A model generated the notes under the pieces. It was not told the origin of the DNA and ran no database searches. It saw only the letters and a list, made by a program, of their open reading frames with translations. Source: VRUE01 sp963702575 (GTDB taxonomy: Bacteria > Actinomycetota > Thermoleophilia > Solirubrobacterales > 70-9). From it: DNA of 64,000 nt. The stretch lies in assembly GCA_963702575.1 (NCBI GenBank), contig CAVPCU010000005.1, positions 248,001 through 312,000 of the forward strand, in the 5' to 3' direction. The number at the start of each line of letters is the position of its first letter. Within the stretch, counting starts at the first letter, position 1. The position numbers and the translations under genes are program-made. Positions 26,828-35,764 of this stretch are shown here, in pieces.

Positions 26828-28785
26828 GCCAACCCGAGCAACGCCGCCCGGACCCCCTGCTGCGCCGCGGCGTCGGCGTGCCCGGCCTCTTCGTCGCCGT
26901 CTACTCGGCGGTCGGCTTCTCGATCTACTTCTCCCTCGGCGTAGTCGCCGACCGGGGGCTTGGTCTAACCCCGCTGATCTTCCTCGCCGCCGGCGTGCTC
27001 TTCGTCCTCACCACGCTCAGCTACGTCGAGGGCGGGGCGATGATCCGCGAACGCGGCGGCTCGTCCAGCTTCGCCCGGCACGCCTTCAACGAGCTGATCG
27101 CCTTCATCGCCGGCTGGGCGATCCTGATCGACTACCTGATCGTCGCGGCGTTGGCGGCGATCTCGGTCCCGCACTATCTCGAGCCGATCTCGGCCGACCT
27201 CTCCGAGGCCGGTTGGGAGATCGGGGTCGCCACGGCGGTCATCGTCGGCGCCTGCGTAATCAACGTCCTCAACGTGACCGGCCGCGGGCGCGAGCGGCTG
27301 TTGAGCGGCCTGGCGCTCGCCGACATCGGCCTGCAGCTCGCGGTGATCGGCGTCGGCGCGCTGGCTGTCTTCCACCCCGACCGCCTGACCGACCAGCTTC
27401 ACCTCTTCAGCCAGCCAAGCGTCAGGGACGTGATCTACGCCTCGGTCGTCGCGATGCTCGCCTATGCCGGGATCGAGGCCGCCTCCGACCTGGCGCCCGA
27501 CATCGACGTCCATCCGCGAGACCTGAAGCGGATCGTTTCGCTTGGCGCGATCGCGGTGCCGCTGATCTACGCCGGGATGGCGGCGATCGCGCTGATGGCC
27601 GTGCCGGTGGTGGCCGGTCCCGACGGGCCGCAGACCGCGCTGGGTCATGAATTCGTCGAGGCGCCGGTGCTGGGGGTGGTGTCCGCCTACCACCCGACCT
27701 GGGTCGCGCACTCGATGCGCTGGCTGGTCGCCTTGGTCGCGGTGCCGGTGCTCTTCTGGGCGACGACGACGGCGATGCTCGGCGTCTCACGCCACATCTA
27801 CACGCTGGCGATCAACCGCCAGATCCCCAGCTGGCTGGGCAAGCTCAACGGCCGCTACGCGACGCCCCACGTCGCGATCGCGCTCTCCGGCCTGATCGCG
27901 ATCGGCCTGGTGGCGCCGACCAACGTCAAGTTGCTGGCCGGCATCTACGCCTTCGGAGCGATGCTGGCGATAACGATCGCCCAGCTCTCGATCCTGCGGC
28001 TGCGCGTCACCGAACCCGACCGGCCGCGGCCGTTCCGCGTTCCCTGGAATGTCGGTTGGCGGGGCGCCCAGCTACCCGTGCCGGCGCTCCTCGCCGCGCT
28101 GCTCAGCGCCCTCGCCTTCATCAGCGTGCTCGCCCTGCACACGACCGCTCGCTGGGTCGGCGGCGGTTGGATGGCGTTTGGCCTGCTCTTCTACGTCGTC
28201 TATCGCAAGTTCGTCGAGGGCACCTCCCTCACCCAGCGGGTGTCGGTCAGCGAGCGGGCGCTGACCAAGCAGGTCCCCGAGATCGCGTACCACAGCATCC
28301 TCGTGCCGGTCTTCGGCAGCGAGCTCGACGACGACATCGTCGCCACCGCCGGCCGGCTCGCCTCGGCGGAGGCGGGCGTGGAGGGCGACGGCGGGGCTCA
28401 CGTCGCGCTGGTCTACGTGGTCGAGGTGCCGCTCACCGTTCCGCTCGACGCCGAGTTGCCGCCGGGCCAGGAGGAGGAAGCTCGGTCCGCCCTGAAGCGG
28501 GCGCGCGAGGTGGCCGAAGAGTACGAAGACGTCGCGGTCAGCGCCGAGACGATCCACGCCCGCAAGGTCGGGGCGGGGATCGTCGGAGCGGCGCGCGATT
28601 CCGGGGCCGAGGCGATCGTGATCGGCGGCGAGCCGCCGAGCAAGGTCCGCGGCGGCGCCAGGCTGGGCGGGATCGGCGCCGCCAAGCCGGAGGAGATCGG
28701 CGCGGCGACCGAGTACGTGCTGAAGAAGGCGCCTTGCCAGGTGCTGCTCACGGCTCCACCGGAGGGTGCGCCCTCGGGCCTTTGA
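26824..28785 (+). CDS. APC-superfamily transporter with C-terminal UspA-like domain
   Basis: About 12-14 membrane helices (residues ~15-465) have the APC pattern, with an unwound helix 1 (GVPGLFVAVYSAVGFSIYFSLG) and MLAYAGIEAASDLAPDID in helix 6. The cytoplasmic C-terminus (about residues 490-650) is UspA-like, beginning YHSILVPVFGSELDDDIVATAGRLA and containing GAARDSGAEAIVIGGEPP. The substrate could be an amino acid or K+ (as in KimA-type APC carriers). The two RCK proteins encoded next favour K+ or nucleotide-gated control, but this is inference. Confidence 0.85.
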   Translation: MSQPEQRRPDPLLRRGVGVPGLFVAVYSAVGFSIYFSLGVVADRGLGLTPLIFLAAGVLFVLTTLSYVEGGAMIRERGGSSSFARHAFNELIAFIAGWAILIDYLIVAALAAISVPHYLEPISADLSEAGWEIGVATAVIVGACVINVLNVTGRGRERLLSGLALADIGLQLAVIGVGALAVFHPDRLTDQLHLFSQPSVRDVIYASVVAMLAYAGIEAASDLAPDIDVHPRDLKRIVSLGAIAVPLIYAGMAAIALMAVPVVAGPDGPQTALGHEFVEAPVLGVVSAYHPTWVAHSMRWLVALVAVPVLFWATTTAMLGVSRHIYTLAINRQIPSWLGKLNGRYATPHVAIALSGLIAIGLVAPTNVKLLAGIYAFGAMLAITIAQLSILRLRVTEPDRPRPFRVPWNVGWRGAQLPVPALLAALLSALAFISVLALHTTARWVGGGWMAFGLLFYVVYRKFVEGTSLTQRVSVSERALTKQVPEIAYHSILVPVFGSELDDDIVATAGRLASAEAGVEGDGGAHVALVYVVEVPLTVPLDAELPPGQEEEARSALKRAREVAEEYEDVAVSAETIHARKVGAGIVGAARDSGAEAIVIGGEPPSKVRGGARLGGIGAAKPEEIGAATEYVLKKAPCQVLLTAPPEGAPSGL

Positions 28786-28789
28786 CATC

Positions 28790-28795
28790 TAGTAT
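28790..28795 (+). promoter_or_regulatory. -10 box upstream of the first RCK gene
   Basis: TAGTAT ends 7 nt before the GTG at 28803, implying a separate leaderless start. Confidence 0.5.
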
Positions 28796-28802
28796 CCGCG
28801 AC

Positions 28803-29243
28803 GTGTTCATTCTGATCGTTGGTTGCGGGCGAGTCGGCTCCTCCGTCGCCCGCACGATGCTCCACGAGGGCCACGAGGTCTCCTGCCTCGACGAGGACCC
28901 CGAGTCGCACACGCGGCTCGAGGCCGGGCTGGAGAAGGGCTGGGAGGACCTCGGCGGCCATTTCACCGTCGGCACCGGCCTCGAGACCGAAGCGCTCCTC
29001 GCCGCGGGGATCGAGGGCGCGGATGCCTTCATCGCCTCGACCAACGGCGACAACACGAACATCGTCATCGCCCAGATCGCCCAGCGGCGCTACGAGGTGC
29101 CGAACGTGATCGCCCGTATCCTCGATCCGCTGCGAGCCGAGTGGTACCGCCAGCAGGGCCTGCACACGATCTGCCCGACCAGGGTCGCGATCGACATGCT
29201 GGAGAGCGCCGTCCGCGCTGGCGCCGAGCGCGAGGCGGTCTGA
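28803..29243 (+). CDS. RCK/TrkA N-domain protein
   Basis: The 146-residue single-domain protein has the TrkA-N Rossmann loop FILIVGCGRVGSSVARTML, an acidic residue closing strand 2 (CLDEDPESH), and GADAFIASTNGDNTNIVIAQIA. It lacks the TrkA-C ligand domain. Such subunits bind NAD(H), ATP or ADP and gate K+ transporters. The next gene encodes a longer partner, so the two probably form a mixed ring. Confidence 0.9.
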   Translation: MFILIVGCGRVGSSVARTMLHEGHEVSCLDEDPESHTRLEAGLEKGWEDLGGHFTVGTGLETEALLAAGIEGADAFIASTNGDNTNIVIAQIAQRRYEVPNVIARILDPLRAEWYRQQGLHTICPTRVAIDMLESAVRAGAEREAV

Positions 29244-29245
29244 GC

Positions 29246-29926
29246 ATGTACATCATCGTCGTCGGCGCGGGCAAGGTGGGCTGGAACCTGGCGCGGGAGC
29301 TGCTCGAGAAGAACCACGAGGTGACGGTGATCGAGAGCAACCGGCGCCGCTACCTGACGGTCGAGCAGGAGCTCGAGCACAACGTCACCTATGGGGACGC
29401 CTCCGAGCTCTGGGTTCTGGAGCGAGCCGGCATCCAGCGCGCCGACATGGTGATCGCGGTGACCGGCGACGACGAGGACAACATGCTGATCTGCCAGGTG
29501 GCGCGCGAGAAGTACGAGGTGGAGCGGATCATCGCCCGCGTCAACAACCCGCGCAACCGGCCGCATTTCGACCTGCTCGGCGTACGGCCGTGCGTCTCGG
29601 CCACCGACCTGATCCTCAGCCTGCTCGAGCACGAGGTGCCCGAGTACGGGTTGGTGCACCTGCTCAGCCTGCAGGAGGAGCAGCTCGAGATCATCGAGAT
29701 GTTGCTCGGCAAGGACTCACGGGTAACGGGACGCCGTGTCGGCGATCTCGCGATGCCCGAAGGGAGCCTGCTGATCTCCGTGCTGCGCGAAGGCAAGGGC
29801 TTCGTGCCGGGACCCGAGACCGTGCTCGAGGCCGGCGACGAGATCCTCGCCGTCCTCGACCCGGGCCGCGAGGACGACCTGAAGGAGCTGTTCGGCCCGG
29901 CGATCGGCGAGAACGGGAGCGGCTGA
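29246..29926 (+). CDS. TrkA-like RCK protein (TrkA-N plus TrkA-C)
   Basis: The N-domain has MYIIVVGAGKVGWNLARELLEKNHEVTVIESN, and MVIAVTGDDEDNMLICQVA is the conserved dinucleotide pocket. The C-domain (about residues 140-220) has VTGRRVGDLAMPEGSLLISVLREG and LEAGDEILAVLDPGRE. It lies 2 bases downstream of the first RCK gene. Together with the APC/UspA carrier this suggests a regulated ion-uptake module. No TrkH/KtrB-type pore gene is present in the window. Confidence 0.9.
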   Translation: MYIIVVGAGKVGWNLARELLEKNHEVTVIESNRRRYLTVEQELEHNVTYGDASELWVLERAGIQRADMVIAVTGDDEDNMLICQVAREKYEVERIIARVNNPRNRPHFDLLGVRPCVSATDLILSLLEHEVPEYGLVHLLSLQEEQLEIIEMLLGKDSRVTGRRVGDLAMPEGSLLISVLREGKGFVPGPETVLEAGDEILAVLDPGREDDLKELFGPAIGENGSG

Positions 29927-29929
29927 GCG

Positions 29930-31162
29930 ATCGCCGCCCGCGAGGTCGACTTCCTCCTGATCGGCGGCGGCATGGCCTCGGCGCACTGCGCCGCCGAGCT
30001 GCGCCGGCGCGGCGCCGAGGGATCGATCCTGCTGGCCGGGCGCGAGCCCGAGCCGCCCTACGAACGCCCGCCGCTCTCCAAGGAGTACCTGCGCGGCGAG
30101 GCCGAGCGCGCCGATGCCGTCGTCAACCCACCCTCCTGGTACGAGGAGAACGGGGTCGAGCTGCGCAGCGGCACCAACGTGATGGCGCTCGATCCGGTGG
30201 CGCGCACGGCGAAGCTCCAGGGCGGGGAGGAGGTCGCCTTCGGCAAGGCGCTGCTCGCCACCGGGGCGATGGTCAACATCCTCCGGGTCGAGGGCGCGGA
30301 GAACGAGGGAATCCACTACCTGAGGGCCTTCGGCAACTCCGACGCGATCCGCGCCGACGCCGAGGCGGCCGAGCACGTCGTCCTGATCGGCGGCAGCTAC
30401 ATCGGCAGCGAGGTCGCCGCCTCGCTGACCGCGAAGGGCGTGAGCTGCACGATGGTGATGATGGAGGAGGTGGCGCTCTCGCGGACCTTCGGCGAGCGGG
30501 CTGGCCGCTTCTTCCAGCAGAAGCTCGAAGAGCGCGGCGTGACGGTCCTCGGCGGCGAGGAGCTCGATGCCTTCGAGGGCGACGGTCGCGTGAAGGCGGT
30601 GCTGACCAAGGGCGGCCGCGCGATCGAGTGCGACGCGGTCGTCGTCGGCGTCGGCGTGCGCGCCGACGCGATGCTCGCCCAGCGGGCCGGCCTCGAGGTT
30701 GACGACGGGATCGTCTGCGACGCGAAGCTGGCGACCTCGGTACCGGGGATCTACGCTGCCGGGGACTGCTGCTCGTATGAGAGCGTCGTCCATGGCCGCC
30801 GGCTGCGGGTCGAGCACTGGGACGTTGCGATGCAGCAGGGGATGCACGCCGCCGGCAACATGCTGGGCGAGGAACGCGACTACGACGTCGTCCCCTACTT
30901 CTTCAGCGACCTCGCCGATTGGGCGAGCCTCGAGTACGTCGGGCCGGCCCACGAGTGGGACGAGGAGGTCTGGCGCGGCGATCGCGACGGCGGCGAGTTC
31001 TCGGTCTGGTACCTGAAGGACGGCCGGGTCGCCGGCGCGCTCAGCGTCGGCCGTCCCGAGGACCTCGCCGAAGCGCGGCGCATGCTCGCCGACCGCGTCG
31101 ACGTCTCCGCCGCCCGCGAGGCGCTCGCCGACCTCGACAGCGATCTGGCCGAGATTTCCTAA
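29930..31162 (+). CDS. FAD-dependent NAD(P)H/ferredoxin-reductase-type oxidoreductase
   Basis: The protein has an FAD loop (VDFLLIGGGMASAHCAAELRRRG), then ERPPLSKEYL, the NAD(P) loop VVLIGGSYIGSEVAASLTAKG and the late FAD motif VPGIYAAGDCC. This is the layout of ferredoxin/rubredoxin reductases and AIF-like enzymes. The frame opens straight after the stop of the RCK gene (TGA 29924-29926) and has no ATG, GTG or TTG before the FAD motif. The first ATG (29972) lies inside it. ATC at 29930 is the likeliest start, otherwise a base is wrong here. Confidence 0.85.
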   Translation: MAAREVDFLLIGGGMASAHCAAELRRRGAEGSILLAGREPEPPYERPPLSKEYLRGEAERADAVVNPPSWYEENGVELRSGTNVMALDPVARTAKLQGGEEVAFGKALLATGAMVNILRVEGAENEGIHYLRAFGNSDAIRADAEAAEHVVLIGGSYIGSEVAASLTAKGVSCTMVMMEEVALSRTFGERAGRFFQQKLEERGVTVLGGEELDAFEGDGRVKAVLTKGGRAIECDAVVVGVGVRADAMLAQRAGLEVDDGIVCDAKLATSVPGIYAAGDCCSYESVVHGRRLRVEHWDVAMQQGMHAAGNMLGEERDYDVVPYFFSDLADWASLEYVGPAHEWDEEVWRGDRDGGEFSVWYLKDGRVAGALSVGRPEDLAEARRMLADRVDVSAAREALADLDSDLAEIS

Positions 31163-31219
31163 CATCAGGTGCGTGGTCGCGCCCGCCGTGCGCGGCTGGA
31201 TATCCTCAGAGGCGGTCAT

Positions 31220-31291
31220 TGCGCCCTGGTGTAATTGGCAACACGCCAGCCTCTGGAGCTGGATTTCGGGGTTCGAGTCCCTGGGGCGCAG
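31220..31291 (+). tRNA. tRNA-Gln (anticodon CTG)
   Basis: Acceptor arms TGCGCCC and GGGCGCA pair fully. The D arm is GTG-TAATTGGCAA-CAC, the anticodon stem is CCAGC/GCTGG with loop CTCTGGA (anticodon CTG), and the T arm is CGGGG-TTCGAGT-CCCTG. Discriminator G is at 31291 and CCA is not encoded. Confidence 0.95.
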
Positions 31292-31344
31292 TACGCATTC
31301 TGCCTGCAAAGCATGTCCAGGCGCTCTGCTAGTTTCGCCCTCGT

Positions 31345-32073
31345 ATGCGCGCCCGCAGCCTCTCCCTCACCGTTGCGCCTCTGGTGCTGGCGCTCGCGAT
31401 CGCCGGTTGCGGTGGCGGCGGGGGCGAAGAATCGACGACTACGTCGACGCCGACCACGACGGTCGCCGCGCTCAGCAAGGCCGCCCTGATCGCTCAGGGC
31501 GACGGGATCTGCGCTGAGGTAAACGCCGCGGTGGGCACGATCGGCTCCACCAGTTCGAGCGCCTCGGGCCAGGCCGCCCAGGTGGCGGGCCTCTACGGCG
31601 GCATGGTCGAACGCCTGAAGGGGCTCGGCAAGCCCAGCGAAGCGAGTGCCGAATACGACGAATTCATCGCCGCCGCCGAAGAACTCGCCCAGGCCGAGAG
31701 CAACGTCAAGCTGGCCTCCGAACGGGAAGAAGAAGGCGAAGGGCTGGCCGAAGCCGAAGCCGAAGCGTCCTCCGCCGTCAGCTCCTTCCAGTCGGCGGCC
31801 AGCGCCTACGGCTTCGAAAAATGCGCTGAAGCGCCGGCTGCGCCGGTGCCCGGCGCGGGGTCGGGAGCGGCGAGCGAAGAAGCCCCCAGCGAAGAAGCGG
31901 CCGGCGTCGAAGAAGAAGCGGCGCCCGAAGAAGCCGAAGTCGCGCCCGAAGAAGGCGGCGCTGGCGCGGTGGAAGAAGAAAGCGCCGGTGGCGGCGCCGG
32001 CGTCGGCGGCGGCACCGAAGGCGGCAGTGGAGGCTCCGCCGGTGGCGAATCGGGCGGCATCGGCCCCGGATAG
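31345..32073 (+). CDS. Lipoprotein with Glu/Ala- and Gly-rich C-terminal tail
   Basis: The N-terminus is a lipoprotein signal with lipobox AIAGC (Cys at about residue 22), followed by a Gly run and a Thr/Ser linker. Residues ~40-165 form a helical domain (DGICAEVNAAVGTIGSTSS, then KGLGKPSEASAEYDEF) with a likely disulfide Cys pair (GDGICAEV and FEKCAEA). The last ~80 residues are acidic then Gly/Ser repeats. Glu is almost always GAA here, whereas neighbours use GAG. Function is unknown. Confidence 0.8.
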   Translation: MRARSLSLTVAPLVLALAIAGCGGGGGEESTTTSTPTTTVAALSKAALIAQGDGICAEVNAAVGTIGSTSSSASGQAAQVAGLYGGMVERLKGLGKPSEASAEYDEFIAAAEELAQAESNVKLASEREEEGEGLAEAEAEASSAVSSFQSAASAYGFEKCAEAPAAPVPGAGSGAASEEAPSEEAAGVEEEAAPEEAEVAPEEGGAGAVEEESAGGGAGVGGGTEGGSGGSAGGESGGIGPG

Positions 32074-32074
32074 C

Positions 32075-33910
32075 TCAGGCGGCCGAGCTCTCCTCCCAGG
32101 CGCCGTAGAGGCGGGCATAGGGGCCGTCGGCCTCGATCAGCTCCTCGTGCGTGCCGCTCTCGGCGATGCGGCCGCCTTCGAGCACGACGATCTTGCCGGC
32201 TCGGCGGATGGTCGAGAGGCGGTGGGCGATGACGATCGCCGTGCGGCCGGCCAACAGCCGCTCGAGGCCGCGCTCGATCGTCTTCTCGGTGCGCACGTCG
32301 ACGTTCGAGGTCGCCTCGTCGAGGATCAGGATGCGCGGCTCGGCCAGCAGGGCGCGGGCGAAGGCGACGAGCTGGCGCTGGCCGGCGGAGAGCTGGACGC
32401 CGCGCTCGCCGACCTCGGTATCGATGCCCTGCGGGAGCGCCGCGACGAACTCGGTCGCCCCGACCGCCCTGACCGCGTCTTCGATCTCCTCCTCGGTCGC
32501 CTCGGGCCGCCCGAAGGCGATGTTCTCGCGCACGCTGCCCGAGAAGAGGAAGCCCTCCTGGGGGACGATCCCGAGCTGGCGCCGCAGCGCCTCCTGGCGG
32601 ACCCCGCGCAGGTCGTGGCCGTCGACGAGGACGCGACCGCGCTGGGGATCGTAGAAGCGCGCCACCAGCTTGGCGAAGGTCGACTTGCCGGCTCCGGTCG
32701 AGCCGACCAGGGCCAGGGTCTGGCCGGGAGGGACGTGGAGATCGACGTCCTCGAGCGCCCAGCCGCCGGCCTCCTCGCCCTCGGCGTAGGAGAACCAGAC
32801 CCCCTCCATCTCGATCTCGCCGCGCAGCGCGCCGGGGTCGATCGCGCCGGGCGCATCGACCATGTCGGCCTCGGTGTCGAGTAGGTCGAAGATCTTGTCC
32901 AGCGCCGCCATCCCCTGCTGGTAGGTGGTGTAGAGCTGGGAGAGTTCCTGGATCGGTTCGAAGAACACCGCCAGGTAGCCGACGAAGGAGACGACGATGC
33001 CGATCTGGATCGCGCCTTCGATCGCCTGGCTTCCGCCGTAGAGCAGGATCACCGCCGTGCCGATCGCCGCCAGCAGTTCGACCGCCGGGAAGTAGGAGGC
33101 GTTGAGGTAGACCGTCTTCATGTTGACCGCGCGGTTGCGCTCGTTGAGGTCGGTCATCACCGCCTCGTGCCGGGGCTCCTGGCCGAAGCTGCGCACCACG
33201 CGCACGCCGCTGAGGGTCTCCTGCAGGTAGGCCGTGACCGCCGCGATTCGCTCCCGCGTGGCCCGGTAGGTGCCGGCCGAGACGATCCTGAAGACGACGC
33301 TCGCGGCAGCCAGCAGCGGGAAGGTGATGAAGGTGACCAGGGCCAGCTTGACGTCGAGGAGGAGCAGGATCACGACCACCCCGACCAGGGTCAGGGTGCT
33401 GGAGAACATCGTCACGACGCCGCCGGTGACGAGCTGGTTCAGGGCCTCGACGTCGTTCGTCATCCGCGAGATCAGGACCCCGGGGCTGCGCCGGGTGAAG
33501 AACCCGATCGACATCGACTGGACGTGGGAGAAGAGCCGCTCGCGCAGGTCCTGCAGGGCTCGGGTCCCGACCCAGCCGACGAGGTAGGTCTCGGCGTAGG
33601 TGCCGAGGGCGTAGAGAAGCGCGGCGAGGGCGAAGGCGGCGACGGTCAGATCGAGGGCGCTGAGGTCGCCGGTCTTGACGCCGGCGTCGATCGCGTGTCC
33701 GGCCAGGTAAGGGGGCGCTAGCCCGGCACCGGTCTCGATCAGCAGGGCGACGAACATCAGCGTCATCCGCCCCCGGTAGGGGCGCAGCAGGCGGATCATC
33801 CAGCGCACCTTGCGGCCGCGCTGGTCCTGGCCGCGAAGCAGGCGCCAGAGCGCCGCGAAGAGCAGCCAGACGTTGCGCAGCCGGTTGTTGGAGGGCTCGC
33901 GCTCGTTCAC
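32075..33910 (-). CDS. ABC exporter half-transporter (second gene of the pair)
   Basis: The 611-residue protein has an N-terminal six-helix type-IV exporter domain (about residues 38-330) and a C-terminal nucleotide-binding domain: Walker A GSTGAGKSTFAKL, Q-loop VPQEGFLFSG, signature VQLSAGQRQ (LSAGQ rather than LSGGQ), Walker B RILILDEATS, and switch IAHRLSTI. GTG 33910 overlaps the stop of the upstream gene (GTGA), so the two form one heterodimeric multidrug- or lipid-type exporter. This subunit keeps the catalytic Glu after Walker B. Confidence 0.93.
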   Translation of the reverse strand: MNEREPSNNRLRNVWLLFAALWRLLRGQDQRGRKVRWMIRLLRPYRGRMTLMFVALLIETGAGLAPPYLAGHAIDAGVKTGDLSALDLTVAAFALAALLYALGTYAETYLVGWVGTRALQDLRERLFSHVQSMSIGFFTRRSPGVLISRMTNDVEALNQLVTGGVVTMFSSTLTLVGVVVILLLLDVKLALVTFITFPLLAAASVVFRIVSAGTYRATRERIAAVTAYLQETLSGVRVVRSFGQEPRHEAVMTDLNERNRAVNMKTVYLNASYFPAVELLAAIGTAVILLYGGSQAIEGAIQIGIVVSFVGYLAVFFEPIQELSQLYTTYQQGMAALDKIFDLLDTEADMVDAPGAIDPGALRGEIEMEGVWFSYAEGEEAGGWALEDVDLHVPPGQTLALVGSTGAGKSTFAKLVARFYDPQRGRVLVDGHDLRGVRQEALRRQLGIVPQEGFLFSGSVRENIAFGRPEATEEEIEDAVRAVGATEFVAALPQGIDTEVGERGVQLSAGQRQLVAFARALLAEPRILILDEATSNVDVRTEKTIERGLERLLAGRTAIVIAHRLSTIRRAGKIVVLEGGRIAESGTHEELIEADGPYARLYGAWEESSAA

Positions 33911-35676
33911 AGCTTCGCCATCTCCTCGCGCTCCTCGAGGTCGTGCTGGAGGAAGACCGAGTCGGCGAGCCCGTGCTCGGCGATCTCCCGGTAGAAGCCG
34001 CAGCCGGCGAGCAGCTCCTCGTGGGTGCCGCGGTCGACGATCCTGCCGCCGTCGAGGACGACGACTTCGTCGGCCAGCGAGACGGTCGAGAGCCGGTGGG
34101 CGATGACGAAAGTGGTGCGCTCGCTCATCGCCTCCGCCAGCCCCGACTTGATCGCCGCCTCGGTGGTCGCGTCGACCGAGGAGGTGGCGTCGTCGAGGAT
34201 CAGGATGCGGGGGTCGGCAAGCAGGGCGCGGGCGATCGCGACGCGCTGGCGCTGGCCGCCGGAGAGAGTCAGGCCGCGCTCGCCGACGCGCGTCTCGTAG
34301 CCGTCGGGCAGCTCGCGGATGAAGCCGTCGGCCTGGGCCCGCCGGGCCGCCGCTTCGATCGCCTCCATGCTCGCCTCGGCATGCGGGTAGGCGATGTTCT
34401 CGGCGACGCTGGCGGTGAAGAGGAAGCTGTCGTCGGCGACGAAGGCGACCTGCGAGCGCAGCGAGCCGACGTCGACCTCGCGGATGTCGGCGCCGTCGAC
34501 GAGCACCGCCCCCTCGCTCGGGTCGTACAGCCGGGCGATCAGCCCGACCAGGCTGGTCTTGCCGGAGCCCGAGGGGCCGACCAGGGCCACCGTCCTGCCC
34601 GCCTCGACGTCGAGGTCGACATCCGCCAGGGCTGGCGCCGAGCCGTCGTAGCGCAGGGTCACGCCGCGCAGCTCCACTCGCCCGCCGCCGCCCGGCAGGG
34701 GCGGCGCGCCGGGCGGGCTCTGGATCGCCGGTTCGCGGTCGATGATCTCGAACATCCGGTTGCCCGAGGCGATCGCCCGCTGCGACATCCCCATCGCCAC
34801 GCCGAGCATCCGCATCGGCCCGGCCAGCATCCCGACGTAGGCGTAGAAGGCGACGAAGGCGCCGATGCTGAGGCTGCCCGCGATCACCTCGCGGCCGCCG
34901 ACCAGCAGCACCAGCGCGATCCCGAGCTGCGGCAGGAACCCGATCAGCGGCGAGAAGAAAGCCTGCAGCCGGGTCGAGTAGATGCTCTGGTCGAAGACGC
35001 GCGCGACCGCTCGCCGGAAGCGGCGGAGCTGGTGCTCCTCGCGGGCGAAGGCCTTGACGATGCGGATGCCGGAGACGTTCTCCTCGGCCTCCGCGGTCAG
35101 CTCGGCGATTCGCTGCTGCACCTCCTGCAGCGCCGGCCGGGAGACCCGGTTGTAGCGGGAGGCCGCGTAGACGACGAACGGGGCCGGCGCCAGCGCGCAG
35201 AGCGCCAGCACGGGGTTGATCCAGAGCATCACCGCGCTCGCCAGGACGATCGTCAATGCGCTCTGGGTGATGAAGACGAGGCCGTAGCCGAGGAAGAACC
35301 GGATCGATTGCAGGTCTACGGTCGCGCGCGACATCAGCTGGCCGGTCTGCTGAGAGTCGAAGAAGCCCAGATCGAGCTTCTGCAGATGGGCGTAGAAGGC
35401 CTGGCGCAGGTCGAATTCGACCGCGAGGGAGACCTTGCCGGCGACGAGCCGTCTGACCACGGTCAGGCCCAGCCTGAGGACGCCGGCGCCGACGATCGCC
35501 AGGGAGAGGGGGAGGAGGTCGGGCTTGTCGTGGCGCTCGACCGCGTTGACCGCCTGCGCGATCAGCAGCGGGATCGCCACCGACATCCCGATGCCCGCCC
35601 AGGCGAAGGCCAGCGAGCCCCAGAGCTGGCGACGGTAGGGCCTCATGAAGCCCATCAGGCGGCGGAAGGTCCGCAT
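33907..35676 (-). CDS. ABC exporter half-transporter (first gene of the pair)
   Basis: The 589-residue protein has a six-helix membrane domain and a nucleotide-binding domain: Walker A GPSGSGKTSLVGL, LSGGQRQRVAIARAL, Walker B RILILDDATSSVD. The residue after Walker B is Asp instead of the catalytic Glu, which marks this as the degenerate-site partner, a common feature of asymmetric heterodimeric exporters. ATG 35676 follows TATAGT at 7 nt (35684-35689, minus), giving a leaderless promoter. It is divergent from the GH92 gene. Confidence 0.93.
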   Translation of the reverse strand: MRTFRRLMGFMRPYRRQLWGSLAFAWAGIGMSVAIPLLIAQAVNAVERHDKPDLLPLSLAIVGAGVLRLGLTVVRRLVAGKVSLAVEFDLRQAFYAHLQKLDLGFFDSQQTGQLMSRATVDLQSIRFFLGYGLVFITQSALTIVLASAVMLWINPVLALCALAPAPFVVYAASRYNRVSRPALQEVQQRIAELTAEAEENVSGIRIVKAFAREEHQLRRFRRAVARVFDQSIYSTRLQAFFSPLIGFLPQLGIALVLLVGGREVIAGSLSIGAFVAFYAYVGMLAGPMRMLGVAMGMSQRAIASGNRMFEIIDREPAIQSPPGAPPLPGGGGRVELRGVTLRYDGSAPALADVDLDVEAGRTVALVGPSGSGKTSLVGLIARLYDPSEGAVLVDGADIREVDVGSLRSQVAFVADDSFLFTASVAENIAYPHAEASMEAIEAAARRAQADGFIRELPDGYETRVGERGLTLSGGQRQRVAIARALLADPRILILDDATSSVDATTEAAIKSGLAEAMSERTTFVIAHRLSTVSLADEVVVLDGGRIVDRGTHEELLAGCGFYREIAEHGLADSVFLQHDLEEREEMAKL

Positions 35677-35683
35677 CCGAGTC

Positions 35684-35689
35684 ACTATA
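35684..35689 (-). promoter_or_regulatory. -10 box of the ABC exporter operon
   Basis: On the minus strand TATAGT ends 7 nt before the ATG at 35676. Confidence 0.55.
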
Positions 35690-35764
35690 CAAAGTGAAGT
35701 AAAGGCTGCAGATGTGGCGTTGCAGGGGTTTTCTTTAGGTGACGCGCATAATTTGCGGCGCCGC

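Noticed and set aside
28782..28795. TTGACA and TAGTAT before the first RCK gene as a -35/-10 pair
   Set aside because: They are only 2 bp apart. The TAGTAT alone is accepted as a -10 box.
32151..35697. Long plus-strand ORFs opposite the ABC exporter pair
   Set aside because: They lack any recognisable motif and are antisense to intact Walker A/B and LSGGQ motifs on the minus strand.
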